Of a stretch of 64,000 nt of DNA, positions 1 to 12,200 are shown in pieces. Both the position numbers and the translations under genes were made by a program. The notes beneath the pieces are model-generated. The model saw only the letters and a list, made by a program, of their open reading frames with translations, ran no database searches and had not been told where the DNA came from. The stretch comes from Cavia porcellus (taxonomy: Eukaryota > Chordata > Mammalia > Rodentia > Caviidae): positions 20,176,001-20,240,000 of the forward strand of contig NW_026947486.1 in assembly GCF_034190915.1 (NCBI RefSeq). Direction: 5' to 3'. Each line of letters opens with the position of its first letter. The first letter of the stretch is position 1.

Positions 1-393
1 GTGATAAATTACTCATTGTTCTTTACCCAGTCAGAATTGAGTCCTCTGCCATGCTTTTAGCTGGAACCTGTTTGTCATGCCTTGCAATGGGAACCTGTGC
101 ATCTCGGCCTTTCAGGGAGCATCTGTTCATCCATCTTTTCTGTTAAAATCTACATCATGCTTTTTAGTACCTGTTTGTCAGTCCCTCTGCCCTACTGAGT
201 ACTCACTTCCTCACCTGTGAGGTGGAAGTATGGTAGAAGCAGCCTATAAACCAGCGGGGACTGACCTTAGGACAGTGCTAGCCAGCATCCCCGCTCTAGA
301 TGCACATATGGATCCAAGTCCCACGCAGCCTTACCCTTGGCCCCTGGTTTCCCGCCTTTTAGAGGAACTGCTGAGCTTCCAGCATGGGCTGAG

Positions 394-2900
394 GCTCTTT
401 GTTTTTTTATTTTTTTGGTTTTTTTTATTTAAAGAGAAAAAAAACAGAAAAAAAGGGTAGAAACAGTACAGAATTTCAGAAAAATAAACAGTAAGAAATC
501 ACCAGTCCATAAGTTACATACCGTCATCTTAAAAATAGTTGCTTGAGTTACAAAATTGAAGCATACAAAGTGATATTCAAATAATGACACTGCAAACAGT
601 TCTGCTCAGTGATCCAACAAGAACTTAGTAATATGGTTATCAGTCATACACACTTGTTTTTTATCTTAAAGAGGGTAAGTTTAAACATAACAAAACAGTT
701 TATAAGGAAACAATTTAAAGAAACACAGATTTCAAAGCAATTCCTTCACTGTCTTATCTATTTTCTCTAGTTTTCTTCCAAATAGTTGTCCCCATCTTCA
801 GACACATTGAATATATACTGAACACTATAGAACTAATCAAATCATTACAGGATGATGAAGACTTTTTAGGTCTTCAAGACCTGATTTTGGGGAAGTCAAT
901 AATGACTACCATAATGTTTCTCAGTCTCTTCATAGTAGCTGTTTTTATCTTTATGTATGCTGAAATTGAATATAAGAGACTAGACTAATATCACTCTGAA
1001 CAGTGAATGATAGTATTGCTAGATTTTATATCATAATGCTACAGAATTAGCACTGGGTTTCTTAGTGTCTCTTCTTCAGAGTATCTGTTCATTACATCGT
1101 GTATTATCTGTTCTCATAAATAGTTTAGAAATTCTTCCCATGTGTGAATCTCTACATGTATATCAATTCTTTCTGTATTATAGGGAAAAACAGATCAAAA
1201 CAAGACAACAAAATAAATTCCTAGAAAAACATGAAATGAAAAAGACATATAAGACCACAATATTAGGTGATCTACAGTAGTTACTATGCTTTCTCTTGTT
1301 ATTTTCAGTAGAATTGTCCATATCATCAGGCATAATATAATTGAACATAACATTACATAGCTATTTTTCACCAAAAACACAACTTTGAAGACATTGTAGG
1401 ACTTGAAAGCAGTTAATAATCAAAACCAGGGGCTGGGGATTTAGCTCAGTGGCATAAGTGCCTGCCTTGCAAGCAGGCAGTCGTGAGTTCGATCCCTGGT
1501 ACTGATAAAAACGAAAAAGACCAAAAAAAAAAATCAAAACCAGAATGGATATCTTTTACATCTTGTCATCTTCAGAGTAGTTACCTCTACTCTTAGACTT
1601 GATACTATCAAGCATACCAAATTTAAATGAAATCAGTTGAGGCTAAACAGTGGTTTAACAAATCAGCTTCAAATAAGATCAGTCATAGTAAGACAATGTA
1701 AGTAATACAGGGTTTCAGTGTAAGTTAATAGGAAATTAAGGATATTTACTGTGGTATAACCTGCTATTTTTGGGTTAGCTGTCTGTGCCCTCAAATCTCA
1801 TATGAGTAGACAGACCAGAACAAAATATAATCAAAGCAAACAGAGCGATAAGACTACTGTGACTTTTAAATCCTGATACACTATTAACAATGTCCTCTGC
1901 CTTCCTTTTTTAGACAGTTCCTTCCTTTTTCCCTTTCTCAGGGTACTTGTATATTTTGTGTCCCACTAGCTCTTAATTAGGGGGCCAACCTGTTATCTAT
2001 CTGAGTGTTGCTAAACCTTTTTACCCCTGAGCTTGATTTGAGCCGTATTCCTTTACTTACTAAGGTCACAAGGTTTTCCTTCCTTCCAGCTGTGTAGTTC
2101 TACACTGCCCAAAAGTGTCATAGCTTTCCAATCTATCTGCAGCTGCTGGACGAGTTGTCCCTATTTCTCTCTGGTTTCCTGTCACATATGGCACGTTTTC
2201 TCATGTTTGACTCTCAGTTTATTAACCCTCTTTCAGGTTGAGTGTATTTCCTATTCAGAGCATCTCGATGGATCCTGCCTCCTAATCTACTCAGCCTGTG
2301 TTTCTTTTTTTGTTAGTGTATCAGGACTATCTGTATTAAAGATTATAGCTTACTGTCTCTGCCTCATTTCTTCTATTTTATTCTTCTGCTATTATTTGTC
2401 CACTTTACTCCTTCATTCCACTGTCTGCCCCATTCATTGAGGCCTCTCTGTCACTGTTGCTGGAATCCTGGTATTTTTTCCTCTGTCTCTCTGGAATGTC
2501 CTTCAATATTTTTGTAGGGTTGGGTTGGTGGCCATGAACTCCCACAGTTCCTCCTTGTCTTGGAAATATCTTGTTTCTCCACTAATTTTGAGAGAGAGTT
2601 TTTCTGGATGCATCAGTCTTGGTTGGAGATTATTTTCTTTCAGGGCTTGGACTATTTCCCCCCAGGCTCTTCTTGATTTGAGAGTTGTGTTGATAAGTCT
2701 GTCGTTATTTTGAAAATTTTCCATTGTAGGTAATCTGCTTCTTTTCTCTGGCTGCTTTTAATATTTTCTTCTTGTGGTGGATTTCTGGAATCTTGATTAT
2801 TATATGTCTGGCTATAGATCTGTTTTGGTTGTAGGTGGGGCGTGAGGTTCTTTGCAGCTGAGCTGGCTCCCCTAGCCAAAAGCTCTGTCACCTTCATGTG
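394..2900 (-). mobile_element. Half-L1 (HAL1)-like retroelement, antisense
   Basis: Read on the minus strand, about 2900-2500 encodes a frameshifted L1 ORF1p C-terminal domain (TTDLSTQ, then SRRAWGEIVQALKENN, then LSLKISGETRYF). ORF1 is not followed by any recognisable ORF2. Instead there are about 2 kb of A/T-rich sequence ending in a T-rich tract at 394-430, which is the poly(A) tail in element orientation. ORF1 without ORF2 is the defining layout of HAL1 elements. The 3' part carries several diverged copies of a unit (near 520, 745, 935, 1290 and 1565), and relatives occur near 25.2, 30.4 and 39.6 kb. An ID SINE at 1430-1531 sits inside it. It is many times broken and non-functional. The boundaries are approximate. 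Confidence 0.55.
1430..1531 (+). mobile_element. ID-type SINE, young subfamily
   Basis: A tRNA-like body (GGGCTGGGGATTTAGCTCAG start, TTCGATCCCTGGTAC box B end) is followed by the tail GATAAAAACGAAAAAGAC and an A-run. The 12-bp target-site duplication aatcaaaaccag is perfect at 1418-1429 and 1532-1543, which shows recent retrotransposition into the older half-L1-like element. The anticodon-arm equivalent CCTGC-CTTGCAA-GCAGG pairs perfectly. It is a SINE and not a functional tRNA gene, because it has a 3' tail and duplicated flanks. Confidence 0.93.
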
Positions 2901-2977
2901 CCTCCAGTGTCACGGGAGTTTCCTTGCTGTTCCTGCGTTGATCACAGAAGCCCTTGGCAGGCAGATAAGATCTAGAG

Positions 2978-3158
2978 CAGGTGTGTCCAACCTGTGGCTC
3001 ACTTGTCCTCTTGCCCTCTTTTCTTTAATGTTATAAGTACAAAAAGGGAGATTTATCAGTTATCTACATTAACTATATGTGGCCCAAAACAATTCCTCTT
3101 CACTTAGTACAGCCCAGATAGGCCAGGCAATCAATATCCCATAGGTTGGACATGCCTG
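2978..3158. mobile_element. hAT-type MITE (MER/Charlie-like)
   Basis: The element begins CAGGTGTGTCCAACCTGTGG and ends ATAGGTTGGACATGCCTG, which form imperfect terminal inverted repeats of about 16 bp. The flanks tctagag (2971-2977) and actagag (3159-3165) look like a decayed hAT-style target duplication. The inner sequence (tgtggcccaaaacaattc) resembles mammalian MER-type hAT fragments. It has no coding capacity. Confidence 0.6.
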
Positions 3159-3382
3159 ACTAGAGTCTGCCACAGGATCAGGAGGTCCCAGAGGCTGTGG
3201 TAGACCGCATAGCACTTGGGGTCTCAGACTTGATTCCGGAGTTGGGTAGACACCAAAGGGACAGTGCTGTTTGGTGAGGGAAGGCTTCTGATGGGGAACC
3301 AAATGAATGAGAAAATGGGTAAATAAATGTAAGAATTAATGAATAGGAAGATAAATTAGTGGAAGAATGGATGTACAAATTA

Positions 3383-3505
3383 GGCCCTCCTGTGGTGGCA
3401 TATGCTTGTAATCTCAGTACTCTGGAGGCTGAGGCAGGAGGATTGCAGGTTCAAGCTCAACCTGGGCAACTTAATAACTTAGTGAGATTCTGAATCAAAA
3501 ATAAA
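3383..3505 (+). mobile_element. B1-type SINE
   Basis: A 7SL-derived consensus is recognisable: cctgtggtggcatatgc, gtaatctcagtactctgg, ggctgaggcaggaggattg and an A-rich end. It is old and diverged. Confidence 0.8.
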
Positions 3506-3925
3506 GAATCTTTTATTTCCTTTCTTCTAGTGATAATTTTTTGTATGATGAAGCCAACTAAAAATATAGAACACTGTATGGATTTGTGTATCGTCCTTGC
3601 ATGGGGGCCATGCTAGTCTCTCTATTTTTCCAATTTTACTGTATGTGCTGACAAAATGATAATATTTATAACCATGTATATAGCTTAGTGTGAGGATCCT
3701 GGGTTCAATCCCCATTACTGCAAAAAAAATAAATTGATAGGGAAATAAGAGAAGGGGGAGAGGTTGAATAGGGAAATGAGTGGTTGAGTAAACAACAGCT
3801 GTGGGTTGGGAGTGTCCATGCTTCTCCTTCCTCCTCACCTGTTTTTCTTTGCATTGCTAGGGATGAACCTAGGGCCACATGCATCCTAGGTGACTTCTCA
3901 CCTCATTGTTTTTCTCTGCCCCCAG

Positions 3926-6900
3926 TGTCCTTTATTTTTCCATCCATCGCTATGAGCAGGGTCGGTTCTGGCCCCACCTTAAGGCCTCTAACTGGTCTAC
4001 TACAGGTTTTGGCCAAGGTCAAGGCTACACCATCAATGTACCTTGGAATGAGGTCAGTGTCTACCACACTCTGCCCCCAAAGTGAGACCCAGCCCTACCC
4101 TCTGCTGTCTTGGGCAGGTAGCTATCCATCCCCATCATGCCTCTGTTCACAGGTGGGGATGCGGGATGCTGACTACATTGCTGCTTTTCTGCACATCCTG
4201 CTACCAGTTGCCTTTGAGGTCCTGGGGTCTGGGAAATGTTGGGGTGAGGGACAACAGTAAGGGATGGCTCGTGAGGACAGGTGGTCTCATGTAGTCTGTT
4301 CCCCCCTCAGTTCCAGCCTCAGCTGGTCCTAGTAGCTGCTGGATTTGATGCCCTACAAGGGGATCCCAAGGTAAAGCAGGCCTCTGAGGTTGGTGGGTGA
4401 GTGAAAGGAGCTGCATAGAGCCAGGCTCACCCTCCCTGTCCCCCCAGGGTGAGATGGCCGCCACTCCAGCAGGGTTTGCCCAGCTAACCCACCTGCTCAT
4501 GGGTCTGGCAGGAGGCAAGCTGATCCTGTCTCTGGAGGTAAGTGACCTTTATCTCTCGGCCTGTGAACCCTGGAAGGCTTCAGAACACAGCTTTTGGGCT
4601 GGAGTGTGGCTCAGTGGTAAAGCATTTGCCTAGTATGCATGCGGCCCTGGGTTTAATCTCCAGCACTACACACATGTGAAGAACAGAGTTTTAAAGTCCA
4701 CTAGGAGTCCCTGGTCTGGCATCTCCACTTACTAACTGGACAGTGTGACACATGTCACTTCACTTCTTTATGCCTCTGCTTTCTGTACACAAAATGGGGA
4801 AAATGTTAATGGTAATCACCTTATGTCACCTTCAGTGAATTAAATGAAGTCACCCTGTGAGTTCCTTGTTGCCTAATATGTAGTATGCACCCTAGTGTTG
4901 TTATTGTCATTATCATTCTTCTTGGTAACATCTGGGCCTCTCCTCACCTCACAACTCCTCTAAGGGTGGCTACAACCTCCATTCCCTGGCTGAGGGTGTC
5001 AGTGCATCACTCCACATCCTTCTGGGAGATCCTTGCCCCATGCTGGAGTCCCCTGGTGCTCCCTGCCCAAGGTGAGCCTGGAACAAAAGGTCAGGAGGGG
5101 CTCCCATTGCTTTCTGGAAGGCATTTCATTGCATTGTCCCCTCCCCTCTCTCCAGTGCCCAGGCTTCAATCTCCTGCACCCTGGAAGCTCTTGAGCCCTT
5201 CTGGCAGATTCTTGTGAGACCAGGTAAGAAATGAGGAGTGGGCTTGATTGGGAGTGGCCATGGAGTAAGCCAAGGGGGAGACTTTCAGATCTCCCTCTGA
5301 CTCAACTCTCCTGGGCCACATTGATGGCGAGTGTCAGGCCTTCTCACCTGGCCCGGGTTTCAGGCCTCCTCTTTATGTTTGGACCACCTGTGTCCTAAGT
5401 GTTAGGTGGTGGAGTAGGGCAAATTGACTTGTCCTCGTAGCAGAGACCCCAGAGGAGGACAGTGTGGAGGATGGTGTGCAGGAGATCGAAGAGGAAGGAC
5501 CTTGGGTGCCCTCCGTGCTGCCAATCCTGACCTGGCCCTTGGCGCAGGCTCGAACTGGGCTCGTTTATGACCAGCGGATGATGAATCACTGCAACGTATG
5601 GGACAGGTGTGCAGTGAGAGGGCTGGCCTAAGTTAGAGGGGCTCACTCCCCTCAGCACCGAGACTGACCTCTGCTCCTACTAGCCACCATCCTGAGACAC
5701 CCCAGCGCATCCTGCGGATCATGCGCCACCTGGAGGAGCTGGGCCTCGCTGGGCGCTGCGTCACCCTGCCTGTGCGGCCCGCCACAGAAGCGGAGTTGCT
5801 CACTTGCCACAGGTCAGGTCCCCACCTGGGTGGGTAGCACAGGGTAGGGGCTAGGCTTCTGGGTCAGGCCCTGAACCCCTCCTCCCATGTGTGTGTACTG
5901 CCATAGACCCAGGGGCATCCGAGTTCTTGTCACCAGGTTGGGGCTTTCCAGAGCAACAGAGCCTCCTCACTGTTCCCCGGGCTCTTCTCTGTGCCTCCAG
6001 TGCTGAGTATGTGGAGCGCCTACGGGCCACTGAGAAGATGAAAACCCGGGAACTGCACCGTGAAGGCGCCAACTTCGACTCCATCTACATCTGCCCCAGC
6101 ACCTTCACCTGTGCACAGCTTGCTACAGGCGCTGTCTGCTGCCTTGTGGAGGCCGTGCTGTCCGGAGAGGTAGGTTCTGGGCTGGGGGAACAGGGTCCTA
6201 AGGGACAGAACAAAAGGGCCACCTGCCACTTTTGATTGCCTAGAGAGAGTTAAGCAGGGCCAGAGGAAAGGGGCAATGGGGAGGCCCCTAGCAGCTGGTG
6301 GACAAGTGGGCAAAAGAGAGGGATGAGATGAATGGGGAGCACGTGTAAGGGAAGTGATCCAGTCCTACTCCTCATTGTTCCCCCCAGGTTCTAAATGGTG
6401 TTGCTGTGGTGCGCCCCCCAGGGCACCATGCAGAGCAGGATGCTGCGTGTGGTTTCTGCTTTTTCAACTCTGTGGCTGTGGCTGCTCGACATGCCCAGGC
6501 CATCAGTGGGCGTACCATGCGGTAAGGACTCCCTGGAGATCCCCAAATCCTGATCCTTGTGGAGACCTTTCCCCTACCTTCCAATCCAATGCTTCCTTGG
6601 CAAGCCCATGACATATGACATAGCCACTAAAACTTTTCCAGAAACCACCAGTTGTCCACTTGCCCAGCACCTCCCCAGTAAAGGACCAAGGAGGGGGCCT
6701 TGCAGTGGCTCCCCTGCTAGGACTCCTAGATTGTGGCACTCAGGCACTTACAGCCAGGATCTAGGGTCATACCCCTGTTATTTCTCACCCTTAATAGTCA
6801 TCTCAACAGGATCCAGACCTAGGTCCCTAGGGATTACTCTCAAAATCCCAAGATCCAGCACACATTAATTAACCACCCAGGCTCTCAGGCCCCATTATCC

Positions 6901-9266
6901 CTGTCCCAGTGGTAAGTGTCCCAGTTACTGAGAAGCTATCTCCTCCCCAGGATCCTGATCGTGGATTGGGACATCCACCATGGTAATGGAACTCAACACA
7001 TATTTGAGGATGACCCCAGGTGAGGGGCTAGGGCTAGGACTGGGGCCAAGGGTGTGTTCAGGGAGGGGTTGAGCTGTGCTGTGGAGGCCCTTGGACTCCC
7101 TAACCAGCCCTGGCTCCCTTTCCATCCCGTCCCATCAGCGTGCTATATGTGTCCCTGCACCGATTTGACCGAGGTACCTTCTTTCCCATGGGGGACGAGG
7201 GTGCCAGCAGCCAGGTAGGCAGGGCTGCAGGCACAGGCTTCACTGTCAACGTGGCCTGGAATGGGCCCCGCGTGGGTGATGCTGAGTACCTGGCAGCCTG
7301 GCATCGCCTAGTGCTTCCCATTGCCTATGAGGTAAGGCTTGGGATATATGTGACACTCCCGTGTGCACGGTGGCATGTGCCTGCTTCCTTAGCATGTGTA
7401 GAGTGAGTGACTGCATTAGACAGCCTGTGGGTGGCTGTGATGATGACTGTTGGGACAAGGATGGCTCAGATGGCCTTTGTATCTGTCTAACTGCACACAA
7501 GGTGTCATGTGGCCACCCCCTCTGCATGACATTCTGTGTGTAAGTAACCCCTCTGCTATATGTGTGAGGGCCTTTTGGATGCCCCATAGTGGCCTATGTA
7601 GCTTGCTGGATCAGAATTCTGTCTGCTGTCACGAGTACCCATCTGGATTTGAGGGTGGCCGTGAGTGATGCCAACTCTGGAACTGCATGTGTGCAAGGAA
7701 GAGCTGGGGGTAGGTGGGTACCCTGTGTGATTCTGTGCAGGGAGCCCTCTTCTTTGCGACAGGTGTAGTTATTGTATGTCACTGGGCACTGCTGTCTCTC
7801 ACAGCCTGTATGAGATGCTCCGGATATGAGAGGCTGTGTGGGACCTCGATTTCTGTCTGTCCATCTGTCCTGGCTGTTTGTATATGTGTCTCTCTGGCTA
7901 GGTGGTGGCCTGGCTGTGATCACCTTCCCTGTGTGGGTGCTGAGGACCAGTGGCATATGTACAAATGACTGTGAAGGCACATACGTGCTACTCTGCAAGC
8001 CTGGGAGTAGTGTACACTTTTAGACATGCCTGCGTGTGTGACTGCACAGGTGTCTAGGACTACCTTGTAGTGTGTAGAACCTTGTAGGCCAGTGAGCACT
8101 TCCCATAAGTATAACAGTGTGTCCGAGACTTGTGACAGTATGCGAGTGATTGTAACTGTGCAGGGGTGGCTGTGGGTCACTTAATCCTTTGAGAAGCTGA
8201 GTATGTATGCATGACTAGTGGCCCATGCAGTTTCATCTATGTGAAACTCATTGTGCTAGTAGTATGTGACCATCTCCTCTGTGTGTGGCACTTGCATTGT
8301 CACATGTCTGTGATCAAAATATGCCTCCTTTTGGTACTCTATAGAAAATGCTGTATCATGTATGTGTCCTGTGTTTGACCCTGGGCTGCATATATAAGGC
8401 CGTATATGAGGCATCTCTCCATTGCTCATGTCACCATCACTTGACATCTGAGTCTCCGTGTCTCCTTTCTCATGGTTCTGTTGTGGCCCCTCCTGTTCAT
8501 TTCTAGTGAATCCATGCCTCTGTGTGGTGTGTCCACACTCTGGTGGTCTATGCATGTCCATTTACCCTAGCTCTGAGTCTCTGCTCCTTGTTTCCTCATC
8601 TTCTGCTCTTTATTTTCAGGTCCCCAGGGTTATCTCTCCCAGTTTCCAAGTCCCCATCTCTGACTTTCGTCTCTTTGTCTCCATCACTTCCTGCCTCCCA
8701 GAGCCTCCCCTCATGCTCACATGTCTCCTTTTTCCTTGCCTTAGTTTAACCCAGAACTGGTGCTGGTCTCAGCTGGCTTTGATGCTGCACGAGGGGACCC
8801 ATTAGGGGGCTGCCAGGTGTCACCTGAAGGTTATGCCCACCTCACCCACCTGTTGATGGGCCTTGCGAATGGTCGAATTATCCTTGTCCTAGAGGTAACT
8901 GTCTTTGGCCCTCTTCCTGTGGTGGGGGCAAGCAGTTTGGAAGAGTTGGCTACATTACTCAGGGTAATTTCCTAAAACTTCCTTCAAATGTTCCCACTTG
9001 GGATTGTGGGCACATCCTGGGCATTAATAATGACACTAAGAGCATTAGCCTCTTTAATTGAGCACTGACTATATGTACGGCACTCTTCTCTGCACTTTAT
9101 ATATGTATTTCTAATGTTTACTTGACAAAGAAGCATGAGGAGGTAGGATATGCTTCCTGGTCATGTTCTTCTTCCAAGATCAGGTCAGTTTGGGGCCAGA
9201 GATTTAGCTCAGTGGCATAAGTGCCTGACTGGCAAGTGCAAGGTCATGAGTTAAATCCCTAGTACC

Positions 9267-9297
<31 letters not shown>

Positions 9298-12200
9298 TCA
9301 GGGCAACTAGCTGGCTGTAGTGGCACATGCCTGTAGCCCTAGTACTTGAGAGGCTGAGGCAGGAGGATCACTATGCGTCTGAGGCCAGCCTGGGCTACAG
9401 AATGATTTCAAGGTTCAAGGACAGTCTGAACTTCATAGCGAAACCCTGTATCAAAAGACCAAAAAAATTCAGGGCAACTGAGGTACAGAAAGGGGTAAGG
9501 ACCACCCTGAAGTTGCACATTTAATAATAGCAGAGGCAAGGCTTGAATGCAGGCAAGCGTTCTAGCTTGTTCTATGGATTTGGCTTTTTAATACTACCCG
9601 AACTGCCTCTAACAAGTTCTAGGAAAAAGTACATTCGTGGACCTTTTGTACATGACTCAGTACCTCTATCCTTGTGTAGAGATAAGTTTCCTTATCTGTA
9701 AGATGGGGCTGGGTAATCATAGCAGAGTGCCTGGCATACTATTAGCACTGCATATGCTGCCTCTTCTTACTGCTATGTGTTGTTCAGATATTAACCCTCT
9801 CGGCAAACTTCTGTGCTGCTCTTTTATGGTTGAGGATGGTTAGGTCACTGGGAAATTAACTGGTTTACAAAAGTCTCACTTAAAGTGTGCCTAGGACTGC
9901 TTATGGCAGGGTAGGGAGTGGTTAAGAACGTGGGCTGTTTTGTCAGTTGACCCAGGTTTAAACCCTGCTGCTGCCTCTTCAGCTTTTGTGACCTCAGACA
10001 AGTCATCTGATCACTCTGAGCCTTACATATAAAAAGATTAGGTACTGGAGTTCCAACAGAATATGAAAAAGTTCAAGATAGGGGATGGTGTAGAGAGAAA
10101 GGACCACTTATCCTTATTTTAGTATATGTGCTGCCAAAGTGAGCACAAGACCAGTTGTGCTCACCTATATCTGTACTTGGACAGGGCAGGGCCTTCTGTG
10201 TGGGTTCACAGCAGGCTCTTGTGCAGGTCAGGGTGGTGGTTCATAAGCTGTGAGGGATTCCTGCAAAGTGTGAAGTCATTTCTGGATAGCATGAAGGCAG
10301 TTCCCTGTGCAAATTGAGCACCTGTGGTCATGAGAGCTAAGTGTGTTAGTATGCATGAAATATATAAAATAGGATCTGGCACATAGCAAGCATATAATAC
10401 ATGTGCACTATTATTAATGTTCTTGTCAGTGTTGTTATCTTGCACTTGACAACACAAACAGTTTACCTTACCAGCACACAGTAAATGCTGCCCATCTTAC
10501 AAAAGTGGGTTCCACACATTTGTTCCTAATACCACCCTCCACTCAGACTTAGAAGGCCCTAGAATAGGGAGGAAGGACAATTAGGCAGAACATCTAACCT
10601 TCCCGATTCCCTGATGAACCCCCACTCCACCTTTCCCTCCCCTTTTCCTTACCAAAGGGTGGCTACAATCTGACATCCATCTCAGAATCCATGGCTGCCT
10701 GTACTCATGCACTTCTTGGAGACCTGCCACCTCAGCTGCCTCTGCTGCGGCCTCCACAGTCTGGGGCCCTGGCCTCCATCACTGAGACCATCCAAGTCCA
10801 TCACAGATACTGGCGCAGCCTACGGGTCACAAGTGAGTGTGTGGGGGGATGACAAAGGGTGATGAGGGGACTATGGAAAGTCGGGCAGGGGCAGGGATTA
10901 GAGTCCAAAAGGAGGACAAGATCCACACTCAAGGATCTTGCTCCATGGTTCCAGAGGTAGAAGACAAGGAAGGACTCTCCAGTTCTAAGTCAGTCACCAA
11001 GAAGGTGCCCCAGCAAGCCAATCCTGGGTTGGCTAAAGGGATGACCATGCCAAAAGAGAAAGTTCTAGAAGTGGACATGAGGAAGGCAACCTCAGCATTA
11101 CCTGCAGAAGAGTCCACAGACCAGACTAAACCAGAGGCAGCTAATGTGACGCTCACTCCAGACCAGTCCTCAGAGACAGCCACCAGGAGAGCCGCCCTGG
11201 ACAAGGCCCCCTCAGAGGAGACTGTGGAAGAAGCCCCAGTGCACCAGGCCACCTCCGAGGCAGCTACAGGGGCAGTAGTGATGCACCCGACTACTTCAGA
11301 GGAGGCTGAGGGAGGAGCTGAGCTGATCCAGACTCCTCAAGCCTCATATACAGAAAATCAGTTCCCAGCAGCCTCACCTGTGCTGGGAGCCACAGCTCTG
11401 CTGTCCCCCAGTCAGCTGACTGGGGATCCTGGGACCTTGGAACTAGGCGGGGAAGCTCTGGTAAGGCCCACTGCACCCAGGGAAAGGGAAGAAGGGCAAG
11501 AATGGGACTTCTCAGATGCATCTTTTCCTGTGTGTCCAGGAGACCCTGGAACCTCAGGCCCTAGAAGAGGAGAGCCTACTAGGAGAGGCAGCTGGAGGTC
11601 AGGATGTGGCTGACTTGAAGCTGACACAGAGATTTCAGGACCTTGCTGAAATTAACCAGGTAAGCTCAGGGAAAGGCTGGGCTTATGGTATCTTCTCTTG
11701 TTCATTTGTGCCTCCTCACAGGAACATGCAGTGTAGAAACTTTTAAGAGCTGGGGACCTCAGCTTACTCAGTTTCACCCACCCTAGGGCATATTATATGC
11801 TGTGACACCACTGCCCTGGTGTCCCCATTTGGTGGCAGTACGTCCCATCCCTGCAGCAAGTCTGGATGTGACCCAACCTTGTGAGGACTGTGGAACATGC
11901 CAGGAGAACTGGGTGTGTCTGTCCTGCTATCAGGTACATAGCAGAGGAAGAAAACGGGATGGGAGTATGTGGCCTAGGAGCAAACTGCAGATGGGTACGG
12001 AGCCCTGCCTGACATTTAGTCCCCAACCTCAGGTCTACTGCAGTCGTTACATCAACGCTCATATGGTCCGACACCATGAAGCCTCTGGGCACCCGCTGGT
12101 CCTCAGCTACGTCGACCTGTCTACCTGGTGTTACCCCTGTCAGGCCTATGTCCACCACCAGGTGGGCCCTGGGCAGACTCATCCTTACCCACACACATGC

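Larger units (their letters stand above)
1..3925 (+). other. HDAC6: HDAC6 intron (5' side cut by window)
   Basis: No coding exon could be recognised here. The first HDAC6 exon in the window starts at 3926 and continues a codon begun in an exon left of the window, so this is intron sequence. It holds an antisense half-L1-like element (about 394-2900), an ID SINE (1430-1531), a hAT-type MITE (2978-3158) and a B1-type SINE (about 3383-3505). Bases 1-390 and 3510-3925 show nothing I can name. I searched for the preceding catalytic-domain exon (the stretch before [10 protein letters not shown]) and did not find it. Confidence 0.75.

Noticed and set aside
1441..1510. tRNA-like sequence with TGC anticodon loop (also at about 15520, 32797, 37194 and other copies)
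   Set aside because: It has a SINE 3' tail, A-run and flanking target duplications, and is repeated many times in the window; not a functional tRNA gene.
7594..8561. Several 80-134 aa frames on both strands in the HDAC6 TG-rich intron
   Set aside because: Low-complexity TG/CA composition lacks stop codons in some frames; no domain is visible.
10837..11613. 258-aa continuous frame read as a stand-alone gene
   Set aside because: Its middle (10955-11460) is the HDAC6 linker exon; both ends run into introns past clear splice sites.
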